Shown here one piece after another: positions 36,556 through 44,573 of a stretch of DNA of 64,000 nt. The notes beneath the pieces are model-generated. The model was not told the origin of the DNA and ran no database searches. It saw only the letters and a program-made list of their open reading frames with translations. The first letter of the stretch is position 1. Every line of letters begins with the position of its first letter. The stretch covers positions 1 to 64,000 of the forward strand of contig NZ_FOUU01000010.1 in NCBI RefSeq assembly GCF_900114975.1, read 5' to 3'. The position numbers were made by a program, and so were the translations under genes. This stretch comes from Thermodesulforhabdus norvegica (GTDB taxonomy: Bacteria; Desulfobacterota; Syntrophobacteria; Syntrophobacterales; Thermodesulforhabdaceae).

Positions 36556-37644
36556 TTATTCCTGTTCTTTCTTCCTTTCGGAAATAACGGTGAGCACGGT
36601 AAACTTGATCAATCTTTTCAGGTCGTAAGCCTGCCAGGTCTCGTTAACCCTGCCTTTTTGCTTCAAATATTCCTGTCCTTTTATATGGCTTTCATGAAGG
36701 GCACGGCAAAGGTCCGTATATCCGGTTATCCCCTGGTCGTATAGCTCACGGGCTTTTTGTTTAAGCCTGTCAAAGCGCCCCTGGCATGGTTTCAGCCCGC
36801 AAATCCTGACCCTGCGTACCCTTGTCCTAACAGGTGAGCCACAAATCAGGCATGGGCGATCTTCAAGCTTTTTTGATATGTACTCAGCTATTTCCTCGTA
36901 TGGCCTGGTGGGGGCATAAAACAGAAGTGTATGTCTGTCTGTTTTCCCCAGGATCATTCCATTCTCTATCAGGTCATTAACCAGCCGGCCTCTTTCGTCA
37001 TACTCAAACCCCGTTTCTGCGTCTTCGATAAGGCGTTTAACTCTGGTAGCCGTCTTAAGCTGGTCGGATCCGAAGATTGTAAATTCCAGACTTCCCGGGA
37101 TATGCGGAGGAAACGGGGGGAAATGGCAGAAGTAACGCCGGCTTATGGGTTGTTTTCTTTTGAAGAACCATGCGCTAAGGCCCACGGCAAAATCTTCACC
37201 GCATTTTTCCAGCAATTCGGTTTCGGTTTTCTCCAGCAGGTCGGAAACCCATCTGGTAACAAGGTATGTTTGAGGTTCAATCTCCCTGCAGCGCCTCATC
37301 ACCTCAAAAATTATTCCCCACATCGTGTAATCCTGTGATGCTGTAACCGGCAAAAGAGCGTCAAAAGAAAGCCCAACAACCCCTTCACGGGAAAGAACAT
37401 GAGGAAAGGCAAGCATATCAATAGACCCACTTTTTTTTGCAGGACTTTCCACCACAAATGGCTTGTAATCTTCTTTCATGGGGCCAAAGAAGGTAATTCT
37501 GCACGGGTAATTGCTTAAAATCACGGCAGCTCTAAGAAACTTCCTTCCCCACGTGCTTCTTCTTCTGTCTGCCAGTTCTGCAACGTTTTCAAGAACAGAG
37601 TTAAAGGCCGGGGCGGTGCTTTCAACGGCTATCACAGCTAACAT
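36556..37644 (-). CDS. Uncharacterised element protein with C-terminal zinc-binding cysteines
   Basis: I do not recognise this protein of about 362 residues. The visible features are a CLICGSP...CGLKPC cysteine group near the last quarter, suggesting a zinc finger, followed by a basic helical tail (RFDRLKQKARELYDQG) that could bind DNA. The ATG at 37644 is chosen since AAGGGG lies 6 bases upstream; a frame extension to a TTG at 37692 coincides with a TTGACA box that could be its -35 element. It occupies the left end of the integrative element and is transcribed away from alpA and the primase. Confidence 0.6.
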   Translation of the reverse strand: MLAVIAVESTAPAFNSVLENVAELADRRRSTWGRKFLRAAVILSNYPCRITFFGPMKEDYKPFVVESPAKKSGSIDMLAFPHVLSREGVVGLSFDALLPVTASQDYTMWGIIFEVMRRCREIEPQTYLVTRWVSDLLEKTETELLEKCGEDFAVGLSAWFFKRKQPISRRYFCHFPPFPPHIPGSLEFTIFGSDQLKTATRVKRLIEDAETGFEYDERGRLVNDLIENGMILGKTDRHTLLFYAPTRPYEEIAEYISKKLEDRPCLICGSPVRTRVRRVRICGLKPCQGRFDRLKQKARELYDQGITGYTDLCRALHESHIKGQEYLKQKGRVNETWQAYDLKRLIKFTVLTVISERKKEQE

Positions 37645-37776
37645 ATCCATCCCCTTCGTATCCGTGTAACAGCCCGGGTAAAAATGTGTCAACCACGGTT
37701 GCTCAGTACTTGTACCGCCTTTCGTCCTGTTTTACAAGAAAAAAACAACTACGTTTAAAAACATCCAGGAGGGGAT

Positions 37777-37968
37777 ATGATGGAGAGATACATCCGGATC
37801 GGTGATTTAAGCGCCAGATACGGCATACCCAAAAGTACCGTTTATTATCTAATACGGACACAAAAGTTCCCCCGGCCTATCAAGATCGGACAACGACGGG
37901 TTGTGTGGAGTGTCGAAGAGGTCGAAGAGTGGATCAACAGGCGACGCAAAATACAGGCGCAAAAATAG
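37777..37968 (+). CDS. AlpA-family helix-turn-helix regulator
   Basis: This 63-residue MerR-like winged HTH protein (RIGDLSARYGIPKSTVYYLI...FPRPIKIGQRRVVWSVEEVEEWI) is of the AlpA/excisionase type. In P4-like satellites such proteins regulate integrase expression or excision. The gene has GGAGGGG before the ATG and precedes the primase gene in the same direction. Confidence 0.88.
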   Translation: MMERYIRIGDLSARYGIPKSTVYYLIRTQKFPRPIKIGQRRVVWSVEEVEEWINRRRKIQAQK

Positions 37969-38019
37969 CCCGCCGGATGCGGGCCCGAGCGAGAGGCTTG
38001 ATATAACGGAGGGTGCTAT

Positions 38020-40806
38020 ATGAAAACTATCACAGCCGTGGAAAAATTCAAGACTTCCGGTGGTGAAAAATCCCTGGGCAACCTTTCGCACCTTTTAAAA
38101 CAGACCCTGGAGCTGCTTTACCAGCCCGGGGAAGTGGTCGAGGTGCGTATCCTAGGTGCACCACGGGCCAGAGTAATCGCGGGCTATTTTAATGACCCCA
38201 AGAGGCTTTGCGCCGCCATAACCCCTTACGACGGAAAGGTAAATATCTATACTGTTCTAAACCCCGTCCACCCGGGGCTTTTAGCGAGGGCCGCAAATCG
38301 TTTAATCACAAACCCCGACGCTACCACCACCGACAATGACGTGATCCGACGCCGGTGGTTTCTAATCGACATCGACCCTTCTCGCCCCGCAGGGGTATCG
38401 GCAACCGATGAGGAAAAGAAAAGCGCTAAGCAGCGGATGGTGGAAGTCTCCAGGTGGCTTGGTGAGCTGGGATGGCCTGCACCTGTTGTTGCCGATAGCG
38501 GAAATGGATTTTATCTGCTTTATCGTGTAGACCTTCCAAACGACGCCGAGAGCAAAGAACTAATCTCAAATTGCCTGAGAGCGCTTTCCCTGAAATTTGG
38601 CGATGAGAAAGTGGCCATTGACACCAGCGTTTTCAACGCGGCACGGTTGGTTCGCCTAATCGGTACAGTTAACGTCAAAGGCGACAACATCCCGGAGAGA
38701 CCGCACAGGCGCAGTTGTTTTCTTACTGTTCCGGAAAGAATAGACATCACACCTCTGGAAAAACTACAGGAGCTGGCCGCCCTCGTGCCCCGTCCCCAGA
38801 CTGAACCACGTCTGACTGTTCAAATGGGCGGGATGTTCGACCTACAGGACTTCATTACCCGCCACGGTCTGAGGGTGAGTAAAACGAAGGCGTGGCAGGA
38901 CGGGACGCTATATGAACTCGAAACTTGTCCTTTTAATCCTGAACACAAACGCACAGCTAGAATTATCGAATTTCAAAACGGCGCCCTGGCCTTCGGTTGT
39001 TTTCATAACTCGTGTTCCGGAAATGACTGGCAAGCACTTCGCCGGTTACTGGAGCCGGGTAGTAAAGAGGTAATTTCGCCACGCTCGCGGCACACGAACC
39101 GTTCGTCGAAAGAAAATTCATCCAGGCCTGAGGGCGAAAGCAAAACGAAGCCCAGTCAAGCCGATGTGTTGGTGCACCTGGGTTTGAAAGCTACCCTGTT
39201 CCACGATGAAGAACACGAGCCGTTTGCGGCTTTCCCCGTTGGTGACCACCAAGAAATCTGGCCGATACGAAGTAGGCGGTTCAAACGATGGCTTACGGGG
39301 CAATTTTTTGAAATAACCGGGAAAGCGCCAAACACCGACTCAATAAATCAAGCGCTCAACGTGCTTGAAGCCAACGCCGTTTTCGGGGGACTAAAGTACA
39401 AGCTTCACCTAAGAACTGCAGAACACAAGGGAGCTTTCTGGTACGACCTGGGTGATTCTGAATGGCGAGTAGTAAGGATCACAACAGAAGGGTGGGAAGT
39501 TGTGAAAAGGCCTCCCATCCTCTTCCGGCGCTACCAGAATACGGGCGAGCAGGTAATGCCGGAGCGGGGCGGAGACCTACGGGAATTACTGGACATGGTA
39601 AACGTCCGCACTGAAAACGAACAAATCCTGCTGCTTGTGTATGTGGTTGCTGCCATAGTGCCCGAGATCCCTAAACCGATTTTGGATGTTTACGGGGAAA
39701 AAGGGGCCGGAAAAACAACTTTACTAAAGATACTGAGGGCGCTTATCGATCCCGCAATTGAGCCTCTATTGGTTATCCGTAGCGATGAACGGGAGTTAGC
39801 AATTCAGCTTGCGCATAACTACGCACCTTTTTTCGACAACATATCGGGGGTGACAGGGACGCAAGGTGATATGCTCTGCAGGGCGGCAACGGGAGCGGGG
39901 CTCACGGTGCGAGCACTATACACGGACGACGAGGAGCGGATCTTTCGCTTTAAGAGAGCGGTTGGTGTGAACGGCATCCATCTTCTTGCGGGCGGTACTG
40001 ATCTGCAAGATCGTTTCCTGACCATTGAACTGGAGCGCATCGAAAACACAAAACGGCGGCAGGAACAGGATCTCTTGCGGCATTTTGAAGAAATCCGACC
40101 ACGCCTGTTCGGGAGCATGCTGGATGCCCTAAGTGCCGCTATGCGAATAAAGCCAACGCTGAGTTTTGGCGAACTGCCCCGCATGGCCGATTTCGCAGCC
40201 TGGGGCGCTGCTGTTGCAGAAGCGTTGGACGTTGGGGCAGAAACTTTTCTGCGGGCATACTGGCAGAACATCGGAGCGGTTTCGGAGCGAATTTTGTTAT
40301 CGCATCCTGTAGCGGCGGCAATAATCGCTCTGCTTGAAGAAACCCCAGAATGGGAAGGAACGCCCGCGGAGCTTCTCGAATGCCTGGAAAAGATGGCCGA
40401 AAAAGAAAAGATCAACACACGTAGCAAGGCCTGGCCGAAAAGCGCAAATTCTTTAAGTAGAAGATTGAAAGAAATAACATCAAACTTATCTGATAGTGGA
40501 ATAATCCTTGAAACCGGACGCGACAGCTCGGCTCATCGTCGCCGCTATGTCCGCCTCCAAAGAGTAGCTAAAATATCGTCCGAATCGTCCGCATCGGTCA
40601 ATAGCTTGAAAAATCTAGCATTTTCGTCGGACGATACCCTGGACGATACGAAATGCTTACCGTCCGAAATCGTCCGAAAACCGTCCGAAGAAAAAGCCAG
40701 GCGTGATGCGGACTTGGACGATCTGGACGGTTCGGACGATATTTTCCCCCTACCCTTGGGGAAGGAGAACTCCACGGACGATGAAATTGTTTACGGAGAG
40801 GTTTGA
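38020..40806 (+). CDS. Element replication protein: primase-like N-terminus and P-loop ATPase
   Basis: This 928-residue protein likely replicates the element. The N-terminal part has a primase-polymerase look: an acidic pair in FLIDIDPSR (about 115), DSGNGFYLLYR (about 160) and DTSVFNAARLVRLIGT. A cysteine/histidine group (CPFNPEH...CFHNSC) lies around 307-335. Walker A GEKGAGKTT is at about 560, followed by DUF927/SF3-like ATPase features. The C-terminal 80 residues are low-complexity Ser/Asp/Glu, encoded by the iteron-like DNA. It is the counterpart of P4 alpha-type primase-helicases, though the order and families differ. Confidence 0.75.
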   Translation: MKTITAVEKFKTSGGEKSLGNLSHLLKQTLELLYQPGEVVEVRILGAPRARVIAGYFNDPKRLCAAITPYDGKVNIYTVLNPVHPGLLARAANRLITNPDATTTDNDVIRRRWFLIDIDPSRPAGVSATDEEKKSAKQRMVEVSRWLGELGWPAPVVADSGNGFYLLYRVDLPNDAESKELISNCLRALSLKFGDEKVAIDTSVFNAARLVRLIGTVNVKGDNIPERPHRRSCFLTVPERIDITPLEKLQELAALVPRPQTEPRLTVQMGGMFDLQDFITRHGLRVSKTKAWQDGTLYELETCPFNPEHKRTARIIEFQNGALAFGCFHNSCSGNDWQALRRLLEPGSKEVISPRSRHTNRSSKENSSRPEGESKTKPSQADVLVHLGLKATLFHDEEHEPFAAFPVGDHQEIWPIRSRRFKRWLTGQFFEITGKAPNTDSINQALNVLEANAVFGGLKYKLHLRTAEHKGAFWYDLGDSEWRVVRITTEGWEVVKRPPILFRRYQNTGEQVMPERGGDLRELLDMVNVRTENEQILLLVYVVAAIVPEIPKPILDVYGEKGAGKTTLLKILRALIDPAIEPLLVIRSDERELAIQLAHNYAPFFDNISGVTGTQGDMLCRAATGAGLTVRALYTDDEERIFRFKRAVGVNGIHLLAGGTDLQDRFLTIELERIENTKRRQEQDLLRHFEEIRPRLFGSMLDALSAAMRIKPTLSFGELPRMADFAAWGAAVAEALDVGAETFLRAYWQNIGAVSERILLSHPVAAAIIALLEETPEWEGTPAELLECLEKMAEKEKINTRSKAWPKSANSLSRRLKEITSNLSDSGIILETGRDSSAHRRRYVRLQRVAKISSESSASVNSLKNLAFSSDDTLDDTKCLPSEIVRKPSEEKARRDADLDDLDGSDDIFPLPLGKENSTDDEIVYGEV
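40577..40780. repeat. Iteron-like CGTCC/GGACG cluster, possible origin of replication
   Basis: Eleven copies of the pentamer CGTCC or its complement fall in 204 bases: CGTCC at 40577, 40586, 40661, 40671 and 40682; GGACG at 40629, 40641, 40716, 40725, 40734 and 40776. Most sit in the longer form TCGTCCGAA. Spacing within groups is 9-12 bases, close to one helical turn. They lie in the 3' end of the primase gene. Confidence 0.6.
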
Positions 40807-40808
40807 AG

Positions 40809-41327
40809 ATGCGGGATTTGCTCAGGGGGTTGATGGAAGAAGGACTAAAGGTGTGGCTGGACGGGGAGAGGCTGAAGTATTCCGCCCCAAAAACTATCGC
40901 CAACGAGGCCGTTGACTTCCTGCGTAAGCACAAGGCGGAAGTAATCGCCTACCTTCTAGATGGTAAGGCTGATGATTACGAGCCTGCCCCGGACCTTCCC
41001 GCCGGGGCTGAAAGCGCACCTGCTGTCCCGGGCCCGCAGAAAAGCTCTGCCCCGGCAGGTACTTCCACAGTAGTACGCAAGCAAGAAGAGGAGGAACCTA
41101 TCGTAAATGCACGCTTTATCCCCCCTACCTGCCGCGGGTGCCGGCATATCAAACGCCTCAAGAGGTGGGATTACACCGCGGCGTATTGCGGGGCGCACAA
41201 GATCCGATTTACGATCCTCACAAAGCCCGAATCGCTGGCCAGCTGCCCCTTGTGGAACGTGGCCATGCACAAGAAGAACGGATCCATCGGGGAAAGACAA
41301 CTGGCAACCAACTTTCCTGCTCGTTAA
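40809..41327 (+). CDS. Small protein with TubC-like docking N-terminus and zinc-type cysteines
   Basis: This protein has 172 residues. The first 45 (DLLRGLMEEGLKVWLDGERL...HKAEVIAYL) resemble the TubC N-terminal docking domain found at the start of some NRPS/PKS proteins and, commonly, in mobile-element proteins. A Pro/Ala-rich linker follows, then CRGCRH, YCGAH and SCPLW, which could hold one zinc. A GGAGAGG site precedes the ATG, 2 bases after the primase stop, so the two are cotranscribed. The function is unknown; a role in replication is suggested only by position. Confidence 0.65.
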   Translation: MRDLLRGLMEEGLKVWLDGERLKYSAPKTIANEAVDFLRKHKAEVIAYLLDGKADDYEPAPDLPAGAESAPAVPGPQKSSAPAGTSTVVRKQEEEEPIVNARFIPPTCRGCRHIKRLKRWDYTAAYCGAHKIRFTILTKPESLASCPLWNVAMHKKNGSIGERQLATNFPAR

Positions 41328-41398
41328 GTGCTCGAAAACTGCGCCGAACCGGGCCGTAAAAGCACCGCCCCCTGCGAGAAGGACCCCCGGAGGCGGGG

Positions 41399-42589
41399 TC
41401 AAGCATCTGCGGTTGTCGTTCTGATACTGTCCAAGTAATCAGCCCATTCCTGCATCATTAGCTTGCGCTGTTCCAGAAACCGTGTTCGATTGTAAGCGGT
41501 CCCCAGCCTATCGGGCACTTTATGGGCCAGTTGGTGTTCGATTACGTCAGGAGGAAAACCAAGCCTTTCATGCAGGAGTGTCCTTGCCGCCGCACGGAAA
41601 CCGTGAGAGGTGATTTCCGTCCTGGTGTCTATACCCAGCGCTTTAAGGGCTGCATTTGTTGCCATATCGGATATGGGACGCCGGGGCGTTTTGTACGACG
41701 CGAACACAAAAGGGCTATCCGGTCGCGTTAACGGTTCAAGCTTTTTTAAAATAGCGACCACCTGCCGGCTTAAGGGGACGATGTGTTGTGTTCTCGTTTT
41801 GGACACCGTAAACCGCCATTCCAGGGCATCAAAATCTATGTCGTCCCACTTCATGGTTCTAACTTCTCCAGGACGCTGGAAGGTGTACGCCAGCACCTTA
41901 AGAGCGCTTCCAACAACGGGGTTAGGATAGGCCCAGATTAGCCTGAGGATTCGGGCAAGGTCTTCCGGGGTTGTCGGGGCGGGGCGGTGATTGTAACGCA
42001 ATGGCGGCAGTATCCCCTTTAGCGGATAACATGGATCGAAATTCAGTTTACCGTTCGCAATTGCATAACGACAAATCTGGCTGATGGTTTGAAGAACTTT
42101 ATGGGCCGTTTCATTCTTACCTTCTGCCTGTATTTTTTTAACACAGGACAGAACTTCTTCGGGCGTGATGTCCCCTATGTATTTACCGCCAAAACAGGGA
42201 TAGATATGATTTTCCAGATGCCCCCTGATCTTCTGAGCATGTTTTGCGCTCCAGGATACCCTCCTGATCTGATACCATTCTTCCGCAACCGCCGTGAACG
42301 TGGATGTGTTCCGGTTTTTCTCCGTCCTGCGCGCTTCCGATGGATCAATCCCGTTTTTGACCATCTTGCGGCATTCCAGGGCCTGCTTTCTGGCTTCTTC
42401 GAGGCTGACTTCGGGGTATTTCCCCAGCGATAGCGTCTTTCTTTTACCATCGTACCGGTAATCTATACGCCACAACCTGGAACCGTTAGGCATTACAAGG
42501 CAGTAGAGCCCAAGACCGCTACCGTCGTGGATTTTATAAGGTCTGTCCTTCGGTTTTGCATTTCTCAGGTGAGTATCTTTAATAATCAT
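41399..42589 (-). CDS. Tyrosine recombinase, P4-type phage integrase
   Basis: This 396-residue site-specific recombinase should integrate the element into tRNA-Leu. It has the N-terminal DUF4102 arm-binding domain (LGLYCLVMPNGSRLWRIDYRYDG, about 25-50) and a core-binding helical part (about 95-190). The catalytic residues are Arg in RPGEVRTM (about 244), HGFR (about 326), His in LAHKV (about 354) and the nucleophile Tyr in TAYNRTRF (about 365). Its start faces the tRNA gene 200 bases away, the standard arrangement. The length is normal, so it is probably functional. Confidence 0.95.
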   Translation of the reverse strand: MIIKDTHLRNAKPKDRPYKIHDGSGLGLYCLVMPNGSRLWRIDYRYDGKRKTLSLGKYPEVSLEEARKQALECRKMVKNGIDPSEARRTEKNRNTSTFTAVAEEWYQIRRVSWSAKHAQKIRGHLENHIYPCFGGKYIGDITPEEVLSCVKKIQAEGKNETAHKVLQTISQICRYAIANGKLNFDPCYPLKGILPPLRYNHRPAPTTPEDLARILRLIWAYPNPVVGSALKVLAYTFQRPGEVRTMKWDDIDFDALEWRFTVSKTRTQHIVPLSRQVVAILKKLEPLTRPDSPFVFASYKTPRRPISDMATNAALKALGIDTRTEITSHGFRAAARTLLHERLGFPPDVIEHQLAHKVPDRLGTAYNRTRFLEQRKLMMQEWADYLDSIRTTTADA

Positions 42590-42606
42590 GGCAACTTACC
42601 CGGTTA

Positions 42607-42678
42607 TGACGGTAACAAACCACAGCCGGTCAGCTACCGGCCAGCTCCTACCGACTTCTACCGTCAATTCTACCGTCA
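42607..42678. repeat. Right arm-type TACCGTCA repeats
   Basis: Copies start at 42659 and 42671 (exact, 12 bases apart), a degenerate one (TACCGACT) at 42649, and one inverted (TGACGGTA) at 42607. They lie between the integrase start and the tRNA 3' end, mirroring the left-end group. Confidence 0.65.
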
Positions 42679-42791
42679 GAATAGTTGTATATCAGTAAAT
42701 CTCATTAGACAATATTAGACTTGAAATATGGCCTAAACCGTTGATTTTGTTTACTTTATTGGAAGATGCTGGATTTTACTAAACCAACGGG

Positions 42792-42812
42792 TGGTGCCTG
42801 GGGCGGGAATCG
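42792..42812. repeat. Right attachment repeat (att) within tRNA-Leu
   Basis: This 21-bp copy, identical to 36437-36457, covers the CCA end, acceptor 3' strand and part of the T-arm of tRNA-Leu. Confidence 0.85.
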
Positions 42813-42880
42813 AACCCGCACGGGGACAAAGCCCCATGGGATTTTAAGTCCCATGCGTCTGCCTATTCCGCCACCCAGGC
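42792..42880 (-). tRNA. tRNA-Leu (anticodon TAA)
   Basis: This 89-base class II tRNA on the minus strand has an acceptor stem GCCTGGG/CCCAGGC, discriminator A and encoded CCA, and an anticodon stem TGGGA/TCCCA around loop CTTAAAA giving anticodon TAA for UUA codons. It has a long variable arm and T-arm GCGGGTTCGATTCCCGC. Its 3' end is the integration target of the element. Confidence 0.96.
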
Positions 42881-42999
42881 GGCATTGTTTTTTTAATACC
42901 TATCACAATGGAACGCCGAAACTCAAGCTTCAAAAAAACTTTTGCCGATGTTAAAGTTTTTACGCCTGGTGCTATTTTTTAGCGAGGTTAAAGGATTTC

Positions 43000-43968
43000 A
43001 TGAGAAAACCTTACCGGGAATACAAACAATTTTTGACCGAGAAATTCGGATGCAGAGTTCATAAGATTTCTCTGGATGCCGGCCTGACCTGTCCCAACAG
43101 GGACGGTACAGCTGGAACAGGGGGGTGCATTTATTGCAACGCCAGAGGGTCGGGCACGGGAGCTCACGAACGGGCACTATCAATAAGAGAGCAGATAGAC
43201 AACTCAATGGAATACCTCCGGAAGAGATTTAAGGCCGAAAAATTTCTGGCCTATTTCCAATCCTTTTCCAATACCTATGCTCCTTTGCCCAGGTTGAAAT
43301 CTCTTTACGAAGAAGCCCTGAGCGTTAAGGACGTCGTGGGAATCACCATCGGGACACGACCTGACTGCGTAAACGAAGAAATCCTGGACTATTTGGCTTT
43401 CCTGCAAAAAAGAACCTATCTATGTCTCGAATACGGCCTTCAGTCTGCCCACGATAGGACTCTCAAAATAATAAACAGAGGCCACGATGTTGCAACCTTC
43501 GTAAAGGCTGTGGACGCAACACGGCGACTGAACATACCCGTATGTGTTCATGTTATACTCGGTCTCCCCGGTGAAACCGAAGAAGACATGCTGGAGACGG
43601 CGAAGTTTTTGGCGGGTCTGGACATTCAGGCCATCAAGATTCATGTGCTCTACGTGATCAAAGATACCGTCCTTGAACAGATGTACCTCAAGGGACAGTA
43701 TAAATGCCTCGAACGCGAAGATTACGTTCGCATAGCGGCGAGATTCCTGGCATGCCTTCCGCCCCATGTGGTTATCCAGAGAGTAACCGGGGATCCCCAT
43801 AGAAACGAACTGGTTGCACCTTCGTGGACCCTGGAGAAACAGAAAAACATTGCAATGCTTGTGGATTACATGGAGACGAACAATCTTAAACAGGGCTCAT
43901 GGTTTAAAAAATCTTTCGCATCCATAAGTCAGGCGCTTACCGGGGTCAGCAGGAACAGTAAATCCTGA
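43000..43968 (+). CDS. Radical SAM protein of the YhcC/TIGR01212 type
   Basis: This 322-residue radical SAM enzyme begins RKPYREYKQFLTEKFG, then SLDAGLTCPNRDGTAGTGGCIYC, where the SAM cluster cysteines have the wide Elp3-like spacing. TIGTRPDC, EYGLQS and HVILGLPGET are typical for the YhcC subfamily. The molecular function of this subfamily is not settled. AAAGG precedes the ATG. Its 3' end overlaps the convergent HAD gene by 40 bases. Confidence 0.88.
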   Translation: MRKPYREYKQFLTEKFGCRVHKISLDAGLTCPNRDGTAGTGGCIYCNARGSGTGAHERALSIREQIDNSMEYLRKRFKAEKFLAYFQSFSNTYAPLPRLKSLYEEALSVKDVVGITIGTRPDCVNEEILDYLAFLQKRTYLCLEYGLQSAHDRTLKIINRGHDVATFVKAVDATRRLNIPVCVHVILGLPGETEEDMLETAKFLAGLDIQAIKIHVLYVIKDTVLEQMYLKGQYKCLEREDYVRIAARFLACLPPHVVIQRVTGDPHRNELVAPSWTLEKQKNIAMLVDYMETNNLKQGSWFKKSFASISQALTGVSRNSKS

Positions 43969-44573
43969 AATCCCCCCACATGAACATCAGCGTCCAAGTC
44001 GGGATTTTTAAAAGATACGAAGAGTACCCCGGCCTTTCTTGCACATTCCTGATCAACGGCGGAGTCTCCAACATAGATAACGGCATCAGCAGGCACCTTA
44101 AAGTACGACAGGATCCTTTCGAGCATTTCAGGATGTGGCTTGGGATTCTTCACGTCGGCCGCACAGATTATGTAGTCAAAAAAACAGTCTATTCCAAAAT
44201 GAGCAAGTACTCCACGAGTTGAAGCCGTTCTATTCGTGGCAACCGCAAGTCCGTATCGGTAAGTCTTCAAAGCTTTCAGGCAGGCTTTCGCTCCATCGTG
44301 CAGATCCATATAAGGAAAGAAAAGCGAAAAATCGACCCGACGGGCATATTCCAGAGCCTGACCGGCTTTATCAGGATCTTTAATGAGGTAGAATATAGAT
44401 TCTTTGACGGAGTGAGTGTGTACGTATTCAACCTGTTCGGGCGAAACGGGAGGGTACCCAAATCTTTCAAGTATATAGTTGTAGTACCGAATGTTCGCCT
44501 CACGGGAGTCGAACAGAACTCCATCGCAATCAAAAACGACCACTTTAACAGATGAAAAGACCCCGCCTCTCAT
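43929..44573 (-). CDS. HAD-superfamily phosphatase, phosphoglycolate phosphatase-like
   Basis: This 214-residue HAD hydrolase has the nucleophile motif FDCDGVLFDS (about residue 14), the Thr motif ATNRT, Lys in KNPKPHPEM and the Asp motif VGDSAVDQECA. It has a helical cap between motifs I and II, as in Gph/beta-phosphoglucomutase relatives. The substrate is not determinable. The ATG overlaps the stop of the CheD-HDOD gene (ATGA), and its 3' end overlaps the radical SAM gene. It is the last gene of the long minus-strand run. Confidence 0.85.
   Translation of the reverse strand: MRGGVFSSVKVVVFDCDGVLFDSREANIRYYNYILERFGYPPVSPEQVEYVHTHSVKESIFYLIKDPDKAGQALEYARRVDFSLFFPYMDLHDGAKACLKALKTYRYGLAVATNRTASTRGVLAHFGIDCFFDYIICAADVKNPKPHPEMLERILSYFKVPADAVIYVGDSAVDQECARKAGVLFVSFKNPDLDADVHVGGFQDLLFLLTPVSA

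Larger units (their letters stand above)
36437..42812. mobile_element. Small integrative element in tRNA-Leu (about 6.4 kb)
   Basis: The element is bounded by a 21-bp direct repeat: 36437-36457 and 42792-42812, the latter being the 3' end of tRNA-Leu(TAA). Inside are a P4-type tyrosine integrase next to the tRNA, an AlpA-like regulator, a large primase-ATPase, a TubC-docking-like protein and an uncharacterised zinc-finger protein. No capsid, terminase, relaxase or conjugation genes are present, so it resembles a phage satellite or integrative plasmid that would need a helper. TACCGTCA repeats lie inside each end. Confidence 0.85.

Noticed and set aside
40577-40780. CRISPR-like array
   Set aside because: Repeats are only 5-9 bases, occur in both orientations and have no regular 30-base spacers; they fit iterons.
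41382-41400. Terminator between the TubC-like gene and the integrase
   Set aside because: A 6-bp stem is present but no T-run follows on either strand.
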